From: Liolophura sinensis
Taxonomy: Eukaryota > Mollusca > Polyplacophora > Chitonida > Chitonidae
NCBI RefSeq assembly: GCF_032854445.1
Contig: NC_088306.1
Span: 25,331,764 to 25,395,763, forward strand
Length of the DNA: 64,000 bases
Direction of reading: 5' to 3'
The notes under the pieces were generated by a model that was given only the letters and a program-made list of their open reading frames with translations, made no database searches and had not been told where the DNA came from. Made by a program: the position numbers and the translations under genes. Numbering within the stretch: the stretch's first letter is position 1; the number at the start of each line of letters is the position of its first letter. Shown one piece after another: positions 54,881 to 64,000 of the stretch.

Positions 54881-56015
54881 AACGTCTGGCTCTGAGAGTT
54901 GTAAGGCCTACCATTTCAAAATCGAACCTTAGCGTTTTTCCTTCCGTATGTTACTATACCTAAATCTAGTAAATAAGATTCAACATGTGCTGAAAGTTAT
55001 GTGGTAATGTATGGTATACACCAATCCCGCCAATGTTGATACTTTTTGGCTTAGGTCACACCAACATGGTGTTTCAGTGAGGCAGCACTACAAACGTCAC
55101 GGTTTTAAAACCAGTCTTATGGTATGTACATGTCTGGTTGCATTTGTTAGATCCCGTGTGTTATGTGGCGATTTCAATCAACGCCACAATACTGGTGTGT
55201 CAAAGTTATTCCATCAAAGTGTCTTAAGTGTTACAATGAGTGTAATTCTCATTTGTCTAGAACATTTCTGTTGTCCTTCCGAATTCATTGACTACTGTTG
55301 GCTGCTTCTCCTTGCATGATTCCCTTCTACTTTCGTAATTCATATTCCTTCTTAGTTTTTTTGGTGGTTTATGTTAAACGTCGTTTTTGGAATTGACCTT
55401 CCGATTATGGACCTGGAAAACGCCCATTTCATTTGACGTTTGGTGTGCGGGTGACTGTTTCCACGCATAAAGTTTTCCTGTATAAATCATTATATTATCG
55501 AACTTCTTCAAAAGCCACGTCAAACTTAAGACTGCAAATACAATGAAATAGACAACCCAAATCACATAGGCCTACAGTTATAGTGCGATTGTCAACCTGG
55601 TACCGTTTGGTGCAAATCATATTCACGAGTACTATAAGTAATTGATAATTCGATTTCTATTTTAAATATGTGCGCAAAAATTCATTTGCAGAAATGACGT
55701 CCCCATTAGCAATTCAATTGCCAAAGGTTTTCTCCGATTTACATGCTACTATAAATATAGTACGACTGTTGTGGATTTGGGAACGTAAACTTCATTTCAA
55801 CCTAAGTTATACGTCGTCGCACGAAGCCCGACAGTGGTAGGTAAGTGTTTCAACCTTCAGGGGATGATATGTGTAGATTCCCTCGCTCTCAGTGCTCGTA
55901 GGAGACAAAAAAACTGTTGAAGACGCTGGTGAGATCATATGCGCAGTCTGACGATCATTGAGGACCACTCTTCTTATATCAATATGGTGTGCATGCATTT
56001 CTGTACATCACATTT
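54881..56015. other. Unassigned DNA
   Basis: No recognised repeat. A 102-codon frame on plus (55011-55319) has no motif and ends without a splice-like context that I would defend. Confidence 0.45.
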
Positions 56016-56017
56016 GT

Positions 56018-56160
56018 GAAGGTTCATCAGTAGCTTGCCGATGGTCTGTGGATTTACCCAGGCACCTCAATAACCTCCATCCATCCAAAAACCTAGCCAT
56101 CATCGTAGAAGTGAAAAATTCTTAAGTACGATGTTATTAACGCCACAATCCATCAACCAA
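56018..56160 (+). mobile_element. SINE family 1, highly diverged copy
   Basis: GTAGCTTGCCGATGGTCTGT, GGATTTACCCAGGCACCTCA, then CTAGCCATCATCGTAGAAGT, GAAAAATTCTTAAGTACGAT and a GTTATTAACGCCACAATCCA end follow family 1 order with many substitutions. Confidence 0.7.
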
Positions 56161-56873
56161 TCAAGAAAAATTTTAACTTTGCTTTCATTGTGCTTCAATT
56201 AGTGTTTGATATGACCATTTTCTTCCTAATGCACGTTTTTAGTCGCTAGATGTGGCATTTATCCGATAACGCATAACATTTTCCAGATAATCCTCCGATC
56301 AGTTCATGAATACAATCGTTGCTTATTGCCATCGTCCTCTAGACACAAGATCAACTACACGCCTTAATTGTCCCATAGCGCCGATTGCTTATAGGCTTCT
56401 GATTATGTTATTAAACGGCATGTCACAGGTAAAACCTCCCCAACCTTCCTTCGTATCTGTCTCACATCACAATCATCCCCTGCAAGGTTGCCGGCCAATT
56501 CTTGACCACGTAATTGTGGTCAGTACATTACAGCCACTTGCAGCCATAAAAGAAGCGCCTCAGGGGCTTTCGCAGGAATGAAGGGTTGCGCTTGCCTAAT
56601 CACCTAGGTATTTTGTGATCAGAATTTCTGATCAAGGAAGTATGCTTAAGTATTAGATCAACATTTCTACAATTCCAGCTCAGGTAATAAGACGATGGGG
56701 GAAGACTAGAATAACTAAATACACACAATTAATCCAGTTGTCCACATTAACCCGTAGGAAAATGTCGGGTTTCGCTTTACTGGCTCGATGACTGATGAAT
56801 GTGGATAGAAAAGACAGAACAAACAAAAAGTGAGCTCGAAGCAGAGGGCGTAGATCGTCATTGTTCCACCTCG

Positions 56874-56881
56874 CTATATAA
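56874..56881 (+). promoter_or_regulatory. TATA box of a candidate promoter
   Basis: TATATAAA lies in a locally GC-richer setting (CACCTCGC before it, GGCAACC after it). About 30-34 bp downstream is TTCGCAGTCG (56903-56912), a reasonable initiator. A strong splice donor follows 160 bp later, so the three signals together suggest a transcription start. Confidence 0.5.
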
Positions 56882-56907
56882 AGGCAACCTTTTCCTCTTC
56901 GGGTTCG

Positions 56908-57066
56908 CAGTCGATGTGCGTCCACGTGAGAAGTGCATCCGCGCGCAAAATAAGGGTGGTGTAGAAAAGGAAACCTTAAATAGACACGAAAAAAGGATCA
57001 AAGGGAAATCCGTTGTGAGTGCTAAAGATTTTAAGACAGTAAAACATTCATTCGGCTACTCTTCAG
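56908..57066 (+). other. Candidate first (5' UTR) exon ending in a strong splice donor
   Basis: From the predicted start near 56908 to TACTCTTCAG (57066), followed by GTGAGTAT (57067), a near-consensus 5' splice site. The first ATG (56913) opens only 16 codons before a TAG, so the exon would be mainly untranslated. A longer frame (56799-57110) spans the TATA box and donor and is therefore unlikely to be the product. The downstream coding exons would lie further right; I could not identify them. Confidence 0.4.
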
Positions 57067-57611
57067 GTGAGTATTTTCTGGAACTTTTTGATTCATGTTT
57101 GCAATCTTAATTGCGCGGCAAAGCAATTTGGTGATCGATTTCATCGATTGATGAGTCTAAGTATGGAACTGCGAGGTTACCAAATGCGTCACCCTATGCC
57201 ATCCATCGTGTTGGAGTAAGGCATGTTTTATGACTCACCTATGCGAGCTAAAATGATTAATCTCAACGTTATTCCTACAATTTAATTCTTTTTCATTCAG
57301 TCTGATATTACAATAATGTCCTTGACAGACTTGATTAGATGCGACCGATTCAACATTCTAATACCTGATGTAATCTGATATATTTTGCATATAAAACTTA
57401 ATTGATACTGCAAATATATATATCTTTATAAACTAATAATTAATACAGTTAACTATCATCGTTTCCATGTGTAGCTTAATTTGTTTTCTGGACAATAATA
57501 TGCTGCTTTTAGAAGTGGTAATGAAACAAGATGTGTTTGAGCAGTGTAAACATTAGGGTAGGTCAAAAAGTCAACATTGTTAGCCTTTGAAGAGCAATTT
57601 TCACATTTGTT

Positions 57612-57692
57612 AGTGAGTGAGTGAGTGCTTGGGGTTGAACGTCGTGCTCAACGGTTTTTCAGTCATATGACGACTAAGGAATCCTTCATTTG
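57612..57692 (-). mobile_element. SINE family 2, 3' end fragment
   Basis: GTGAGTGAGTGAGTGCTTGG, GGTTGAACGTCGTGCTCAAC, GGTTTTTCAGTCATATGACG, ACTAAGGAATCC on plus is the complement of the family 2 end (CATATGACTGAAAAATTGTT, ACGACGTTAAACCCCAAGCA). Confidence 0.88.
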
Positions 57693-58034
57693 TTAGTGTA
57701 AATTAACACTGAAAAACAAGCAGCAAATGCTGCCATTTAATCCATATAAAGATGATAATAAAGAACTCACAAGCTGTGTAAAGCTGTGTATGCGATCTTG
57801 TACCTTCCTGTAGTACGCAATACTTATCGGTGAACGTGTTTGCTTACGTAGTAAGGTAGATTATAAGTACTGCTGCGTTACACTCAAAACATTGATCTGT
57901 TGATTTTAAGGGAAAGTCTGTTGTCTTAGTGATGCTAGAATGTATTCTGTTATTATAACATAAAACTGTTATGAATGTTACAGAATGTTATTTTCAAAGC
58001 GTTTTCACTGCGATTTGGGCTTCTTTGTGCGGCC

Positions 58035-58090
58035 CGTCAGTATAAGTGAATTTTGTTTAAGCCATAGTACTAGGAGTCACCTAAGTTCCT
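58035..58090 (-). repeat. Interspersed repeat C, fragment
   Basis: GTTTAAGCCATAGTACTAGG, AGTCACCTAAG on plus corresponds to the complement of the CCCTAGCACCATGGCTTAAG block of repeat C. Confidence 0.6.
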
Positions 58091-59455
58091 GTTATATATA
58101 AATGTTTATCCAGTGGCTCCATAGATTAGTCTCATTTCTGTATGCTTAAACGTACGCAGCTACATATATATAAGCCTATCTACTCTTTACTGTACGTATT
58201 ACGTGACGATGACACAAATACAGAGACCGAAATATAGACTGACAAAATCACTTTAATATTCGTTCCTTTCTTTTTTTATGTAATCATTTACATGAACAGT
58301 TGAGACAGAACAATAATTGATGTAGATTTACAAGAGATCTGGATTCATCAGTTACATTTGGCAGATATCTGTCAGGTATCACACCTCCGTCTCGGCTATG
58401 TTCTTTCTGGGCGAGCTTTTTCATATCTCATTCACGACCCACTGTCAAGCTGTGGTAATTTTGCCCGCAGACAATAATCTCCACCGTCCACCGTCCTCGT
58501 ATAACCCTCCTGCAGCCCCCAGTCACCATCCTTTATAATTCCCCGCCCTCTAGTTTCCATCCATGAACCCGAAATCTCGGGTGACAACCTGCTGTTCAGA
58601 TACCGATGCGGATATCGTAGCAGTTCACATTTATACATTTTTCAATGGCAATCAAGTTTTTCATTGATAAAATGTGGATTTTCTACACACTTGTGTATTT
58701 CCAACTTTATAACGATATAGAATGAGACAGGTACTTGTTTGAGACTAACTTCACGTAAAATGACACTCGGGCCGAAAACCACATAAAATGAACAGGGGTA
58801 ACCTCTGGCTCAGCACACCCGATCACACCTTAACTGATAAAGTCAAAGTTCAAATCTAGTTGTCGCTAGCTCCAGCCACCTGATAGTATATAAATTGTAA
58901 TTGAGAATATAGGTAGCCCAAAGAATTGCCTTTCACACAAATTACACAATGCGATTTGTCATACACGATGATTTCTCGCAAGTTCCGATCACAGGAAATA
59001 CGGCATGTTTTATTTTCATTCGAGTGCTCGGCTCAACGATCCAATCGTGTGAAAGTGGGCGCCCTGGTTTCTCCAGTTGATGCCACCCCTTGATAGCTCT
59101 CAGGTTAATCGCTTAGGCTGAGGTCTTCCATACTTTTCCAAGAACAGGATTAACTGTTACCAACATTAGCTGATACGTTAATTTTTTTTTCACATTGATC
59201 TTTCGAGAATTGACGTTAACGGTTGTTTTTGGATACACCTCCCGTGATTATCCGCACGGAAGGCTCCTATATACGGCTCGGAATCTGTGCTTAATTACAG
59301 GGTTAAACGCCTACATCCTGCGTGTTGGTCACTCTTTTCTCAACAATCTGCCTTGTCCAGCAACTGTTTAGTGAAATATTTCTCCGGTCAGTAGATGTTA
59401 GCACTCTCTTACATTGATCGTCCCAGCAATCTGCAAAGTTAATGACCTACTCCGG
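58091..59455. other. Unassigned DNA
   Basis: No recognised gene or repeat. GC-richer patch at 58430-58610 without a domain. Confidence 0.45.
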
Positions 59456-59545
59456 TGGTTGATTGATTTATCGGTTGATTGATTGATCGGTTGATTCATT
59501 GATTGGTTGATTCATTGATTGGCTGATTTATTGATTGATTTACTT
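59456..59545 (+). repeat. Degenerate (TTGA)n microsatellite
   Basis: GGTTGATTGATTTATCGGTT, GATTGATTGATCGGTTGATT, CATTGATTGGTTGATTCATT and on to ATTGATTGATT. About 90 bp of a tetranucleotide run with TTGG variants. Confidence 0.92.
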
Positions 59546-59851
59546 GGTTTTTTTTGAAGATCCGGTATTCTCAAGAATTTTTCTCAGTAGTACACTATGA
59601 GTAAGTTACTGTTCAACATTGATCTACAAACTTAAAAGCGATTTTGGCGCATGGTATATATTTCTTCAACGAACGTAAGACTACGCCCCACAAAACAGCT
59701 TCAGGTGTAAACACCATGTACATAGCATTCGTTTACCCGCTATGGTAGCCTGGAAAGGTAGAATGTCTGCCCAGAAGGGAGCTTTGGAACTCATCGTGGG
59801 TCTGGAATGATAAGGTATGACACTAAATAGAGGGAATTCCATCTGATCACA

Positions 59852-59908
59852 TTATGGTAGGAGGAAACCGGGCAGAGCCAGGGAAAAACCCACGAGCATC
59901 CACAGGTT
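59852..59908 (-). mobile_element. SINE family 1, body fragment
   Basis: TTATGGTAGGAGGAAACCGG, GCAGAGCCAGGGAAAAACCC, ACGAGCATCCACAGGTTAA is the complement of the middle of the family 1 body; head and 3' core are missing. Confidence 0.82.
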
Positions 59909-61180
59909 AATTACTTTTTATATTTTCTACTAAAGAGCTACGTTTGATGATTCGATCGCCGGGCGAAACATTGCGTCCCTGAGTAACTCTGGCGGGCTGT
60001 ACAAAATACATTTAAAACGAAACGTAAAACGCGCTCTGAAGCTGCACATGTGTACTACGTATGAATTTTATGAATATATCAACACATAAGAGACGACGTG
60101 CTCTTTTACCGCACTCTAGAGCGCTTTCATTAAAATGCACGGGGAGCTTCCCGATTTCTCCTATAGCAACACTAGGTGGAGAATATGAACTATTCTTTAC
60201 ATCAATTAGTATATCATACAAAATTCAAATAGTTCAAACGGCTCCATATATGTTCATGTATACGTGGAAAGCTTCGTTCACTTGGTCGTAATAGTTAACT
60301 ACTTGTGACCGGAAGCAACTTATAATACGCACTTTCAAATTGAATACCACATGCCATTAATAACCTTTCACTTGAAATTCAGAATTGATTTTACTTCCTT
60401 GCATGACAAATGGGTTTCGCTCGCTTGACAGCATTTCTATAGATGAACGCAGTTACGCCATTTGCATTGATATGACCACAGTTACAATTCATTCCAAGTA
60501 TTCCGACATACATTATTATTTGGTGATTGCCAAGGAGCGGTTAGTTGACACGAATGGAAGAGTCTCCAATTTATTACAAATGTTAGGATCGTCGCAGATA
60601 AGTTATCAGCGCAGACATCTTAATGATTGTCGCTTGTTTACTTTTTTCTCTCTTTTCTCCGGCAGAGTCCCATTGATAACTGCTTAACCATCTGTTAGAC
60701 AATCACAGCTAATGCACCGCAGTATAGAGTGGCAGTTTTCGTTTTTTTTTAACCGATTCCAGTTTGTTTGATGGATCGAGACGTAATTAGAATGAAGACA
60801 GTTTTAAAACGACCGTTCACAACCGAATCCATCTTCGTACGTTTTTTTTTAGTTAATAAATTGCCACAGAAAAGCTCACGTGATGCATTGTGAAGATGCA
60901 TCCTTTATACGGTCATTTTTTGTTCCGTTTTTGCTTGGAAAAAAATTTAGGTCACGTGACAACATGTAGTTTCGCTGTGGGCATCCGTGTCGCCATCTGT
61001 CAGATGTAAGATAACCCGGCTGGTATCTTCGCACCAAGCTACCAAGAGTTCTCTGTGTATGTCCGCATCGATTCCTTCTATTACTGTTCTGATATGCGGA
61101 CAGTAGGCCTACATGTCAGATTAGATAATATGTAGCCTATATGGTAACACATTCATTAAAATCTGCATCATAGAGGAGCG
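59909..61180. other. Unassigned DNA
   Basis: No gene recognised. A 100-codon frame (60385-60687, plus) has a mixed composition but no known motif; I rate it as likely chance. Confidence 0.4.
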
Positions 61181-61189
61181 TGACCGAGT

Positions 61190-61545
61190 GTTTAATTGCG
61201 CTTGTGTTTTAGTCACAAGCACACGCTAGGCACAGGCTCAATTCCGGCCTTGCACAGGCCATTTGTGCGTTCTCCCCTGTCACAGTGGGGCGTCAATGAA
61301 GCCTTGGTGATGATAACAATAACGCTCATATAACCGTAGCGCAGTCTGACGTTCGTTGCAGCTCAGTTGTTTCCACTAATTTTGTGTCCATGTCTTTGCG
61401 TCACGAAGGGGGAAGCTGGACAGTGTTTTGCCAAAGGTCAGTGGTTCAGGCCGGGCGCTCCAGTTCCTTCACCGGTGAAGGTGACCGCCATCGGACAGGA
61501 GAGCATTTCTGGAGGGTATCGTTAAATAGCAGTCAGTGATATAAA
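61190..61545 (+). mobile_element. Probable third SINE family
   Basis: GACCGAGTGTTTAATTGCGC resembles an A box and GGCACAGGCTCAATTCCGGC a B box. Then GTGGGGCGTCAATGAAGCCT, GGACAGTGTTTTGCCAAAGG, GTTCAGGCCGGGCGCTCCAG, TCACCGGTGAAGGTGACCGC, CATCGGACAGG. The GACCGCCATCG segment resembles the GGCCGCCGTCG block of family 1, after which the shared core is missing. A single copy here, so family status is inferred. Confidence 0.5.
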
Positions 61546-62640
61546 TCACTAAAATTGTCAGATACCATGCAGTTTGATACGTCCCACTCAGTATGGCGTC
61601 ATAGATGTTCTAACAATTACTGTGTGTTAAGGCTGTACATCTGGCTCAAATACCTGGCAAAATTTTATCATTTCAAATCACGTTGTCTAAAGAATTCTAC
61701 AATGTGTTTAAACCTAGCAATAGTTTTGCTCGGGCAAATTCCATAACCATTTCAAGTTTTAAGAATATGTCCTAGAGTCGTCATATAAAGGTCTGCAGCA
61801 GAGACTGCAAAGGAGGCTCAGCAAATAATCACATCAGACGGCATTTGGTGCTTTCATTACATTTTCAAACTTGCTTCTGTCAAAATTCGCGCTGTGGAAC
61901 TGGTACCGAAGAGGGATGTAGAGCTGGGTACGGAATCTTAACAGTCAGATCCTTAACGGAAAAATACATACATCACCAACACAACCTGAGATATCCTTGA
62001 GTCAAACCCAACGAACGACTACCAGAGCAACAACCCATGACGCTATAGCTAACTGATATATTAGATATGGAGTGAAACAACCGAATGCAGATCACGCCAT
62101 GGGGGTTACGCGAGTGACTATGCTTTTCAGGGGAAAATAGCTTAACAGTGCCAAGAAGCCCTGCAACATGACTCCGGATACTATTACCGACCATACCGCG
62201 AGCTGGATGGGGTTCCACCCTTGTAGTCTGCGCAACGATATACAAATATTGGATTTACCTGACTTCTGTGTTTATTAGCTGTGAGGAGCATCTATGCGGA
62301 GGGAGGGCGTTAGCGTTGTTGTTGATGTTCTTGTGATTCGTCTGGTTTGGATGATGCTCTTCCTTTATGTCCAGATACGAAAGACCATAGGATAAAGAAT
62401 AAAACCAGAGTGCGGTATTGAACGTGTATTAGCTTATATGGGCATTAAGTCATATTTTATATTTAAGTTTTTAGCCAAACTCAGCCAAAGTCAATAAAGG
62501 TCTCAAGAGTCAAATTATTACATCAGCAGTTCTAGTTCACATCTAACATAATGTTACACAATTTTTTCAGGCTAAGTACAAAAATGAAGACTTGCCTTAA
62601 ACTTAAATCTGGTATTCAGTCTGAAATCAGTATTGAACAA
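61546..62640. other. Unassigned DNA
   Basis: No recognised gene or repeat. Confidence 0.45.
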
Positions 62641-62644
62641 CCGG

Positions 62645-62830
62645 GCTCTTAGTAGCGAGGAAAAATTTACCCACCTTATCAGTGAAATCCAGCCCCTGAC
62701 TGTTCCTGTGAATGCTTAGGAAACAGCCACTCCCACGCCCACTAACACTAAGGCTTAATGAGAATTAGGTCAAAAAAGAACAGTAGTGTTACTTGCTAGT
62801 TATTAGATATCACTGGTCTAGAAATACTCA
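62645..62830 (+). repeat. Interspersed repeat C, copy 4
   Basis: GGAAAAATTTACCCACCTTA, TGAATGCTTAGGAAACAGCC, ACTAACACTAAGGCTTAATG, GAACAGTAGTGTTACTTGCT, AGTTATTAGATATCACTGGT follow the 3' two thirds of repeat C. Confidence 0.65.
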
Positions 62831-62944
62831 AAATGCTGTGTTGTCATTATCTCTTTGTCTCATTTAATAAGCAATCACATGGAAACAATACAGAGGGATC
62901 TGTCAATGGGGATGCTTAGTCCACCTGCGGAGTAGAACTTTTGA

Positions 62945-63070
62945 CATAATGGTATAATCGCACTGGTATGACCAAGAGCACTCACCTGGGAAGTGGGAGA
63001 CGTGGGTTTAATCCCGGGATTTGCTGTCTGGTGACTTTGACATGGTGCTATCCATATTTGCATGCTGGCA
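62945..63070 (+). mobile_element. tRNA-headed SINE-like fragment
   Basis: GGTATGACCAAGAGCACTCA is A-box-like and GTGGGTTTAATCCCGGG a good B box at the expected spacing. The following body (GATTTGCTGTCTGGTGACTT, GCATGCTGGCAAAGAAACCA) does not match families 1 or 2. It could also be a tRNA pseudogene. Confidence 0.55.
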
Positions 63071-63629
63071 AAGAAACCAACATTTTGCGAGATATGACCA
63101 TAATCTCCTTGACATACAACACTGGCAAGTTTCGCTGTAAGCACTAGCTTCAACAGCAACACTGACGTATACTTTTGTTACAACAACAACAATGACAAAA
63201 ACAACGAAGCTAAATCAAAATGTTAAATCGACCTCTGCTGTAAGGCAATAGCGCATGTTTTGTCCAATATGTCAATTTCTTTGGCTCCTCCCACTTAAGA
63301 GTTACGTCGTAAGATTCCTGTGGAACTCAGAAATTCTTGACGTAAATCCGTGAGTCAACCGGTATGCCATGGAAACGTGTCAACATAGAAGTGTGACATG
63401 GGGAGTGTATGGACCTTGAGCGCCATAGCTTTGGGGAGTGAATGCGGAAAACACCGCAAGAGCTGTGTCTTCATTGAGGCGTATATTTTATAACTAGTGG
63501 TCAAACAAGGCCATGTGAAGCATTTAGTCAAACATAAACTTACAAATATCCGACAGAATTAGTCGGATGTGATGAAACAAGGGCCATGCAAGTGTTCCGG
63601 CACAAAAACATGTACATAAATGTACAGGG

Positions 63630-63835
63630 TAATTCTACACTAGTGATTCTATACTAATTCTGCTTAAACCATGGTGCTAGGGGTTATGTAATTTGCTACT
63701 TTTTAACCATTTACATAAATAGTTAGAATAAATCCCTGACTGAGGTAAACTGACAAAGAGGCCGAATTTCACCGGTTACGTGTGACTATTTGCAACCTGT
63801 CACACTGTCATCGCCGCTCTGATTATAAACTGAGT
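63630..63835 (-). repeat. Interspersed repeat C, copy 5
   Basis: On plus: TTCTGCTTAAACCATGGTGC, TAGGGGTTATGTAATTTGCT, CCCTGACTGAGGTAAACTGA, CAAAGAGGCCGAATTTCACC, GGTTACGTGTGACTATTTGC, then ACACTGTCATCGC. This is the best preserved copy by order of blocks and the complement of copy 1. Confidence 0.85.
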
Positions 63836-64000
63836 ATTAACTTGAGAACCTCGTTCATTTATTTCGGTTCAGAGGCCCACTTAACCTTCTCCCAAACCGC
63901 AACTACAGTTTTGCCAGGAATTGACAATCTGTTCGTGGAAAAATTGTTTAAATTCTGATGATAAACCGCTCTAACAGCAAAGCATATATGAAATAAAAAA

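Noticed and set aside
60385-60687. 100-residue plus-strand ORF as a host gene
   Set aside because: Length is within chance expectation for this many bases, no motif, no homologous context visible.

Overview
This window is eukaryotic, intron- and repeat-rich, AT-leaning DNA with no intact protein-coding gene that I can recognise. Poly(A)/TAAA-tailed SINEs with tRNA-like heads, spliceosomal-type splice signals, a TATA-box first-exon candidate and a tyrosine-recombinase retrotransposon all point to an animal. The commonest SINE ends in a conserved block (core TAAGTGAAATATTCTTGAG, then a GGCGTAAAACACCAATCAAA-like end). From memory this resembles the 3' core of mollusc SINEs, so I infer a mollusc, or at least a lophotrochozoan.

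Layout. At 1-15.5 kb old interspersed repeats dominate. They include a composite ~3 kb element present as two inverted copies (5.2-8.45 kb and 12.17-15.5 kb, a 3.7 kb spacer between them), a third partial copy at 2.2 kb, and a separate inverted pair (3.7 and 11.2 kb). At 15.87-17.31 kb lies a 44-bp minisatellite that is stop-free in all three minus-strand frames. At 17.5-23.9 kb there are SINE copies, including a tail-to-tail pair, a tandem array made of SINE tails (20.64-21.0 kb) and a long-armed fold-back element (21.77-22.07 kb).

At 24.0-26.9 kb is the most informative object: a 5'-truncated, decayed Ngaro/DIRS-like retrotransposon. In order it carries the end of a reverse transcriptase, an RNase H, a tyrosine recombinase with R/H-R/W/Y residues still readable across three or more frameshifts, a probable 3' splice site, an open SGNH-hydrolase-like ORF, and 75-bp direct repeats at its 3' end. 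At 27-43 kb there is mostly unassigned, probably intronic or intergenic DNA with several minisatellites (59, 40 and 43 bp units), an unidentified short open stretch at 29.55 kb, and possible short exons at 34.22 and 35.65 kb.

At 44.97-46.28 kb is a 42-bp minisatellite, in frame for 14 residues, with 8-unit higher-order structure. At 46.3-52.5 kb I see nothing. At 52.5-54.9 kb are second-family SINEs, one split exactly at TTAA by a 553-bp MITE that has relatives at 10.6 and 33.65 kb. At 56.87-57.07 kb a TATA box, 5' exon and strong splice donor suggest the start of a real gene running right. The remainder is repeat fragments and unassigned DNA.

Almost all listed entries are mobile or tandem DNA. 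The functional content is a record of nested insertions rather than a gene network. Family homologies were judged by eye; boundaries of diverged repeats are approximate, usually within 10-40 bp.
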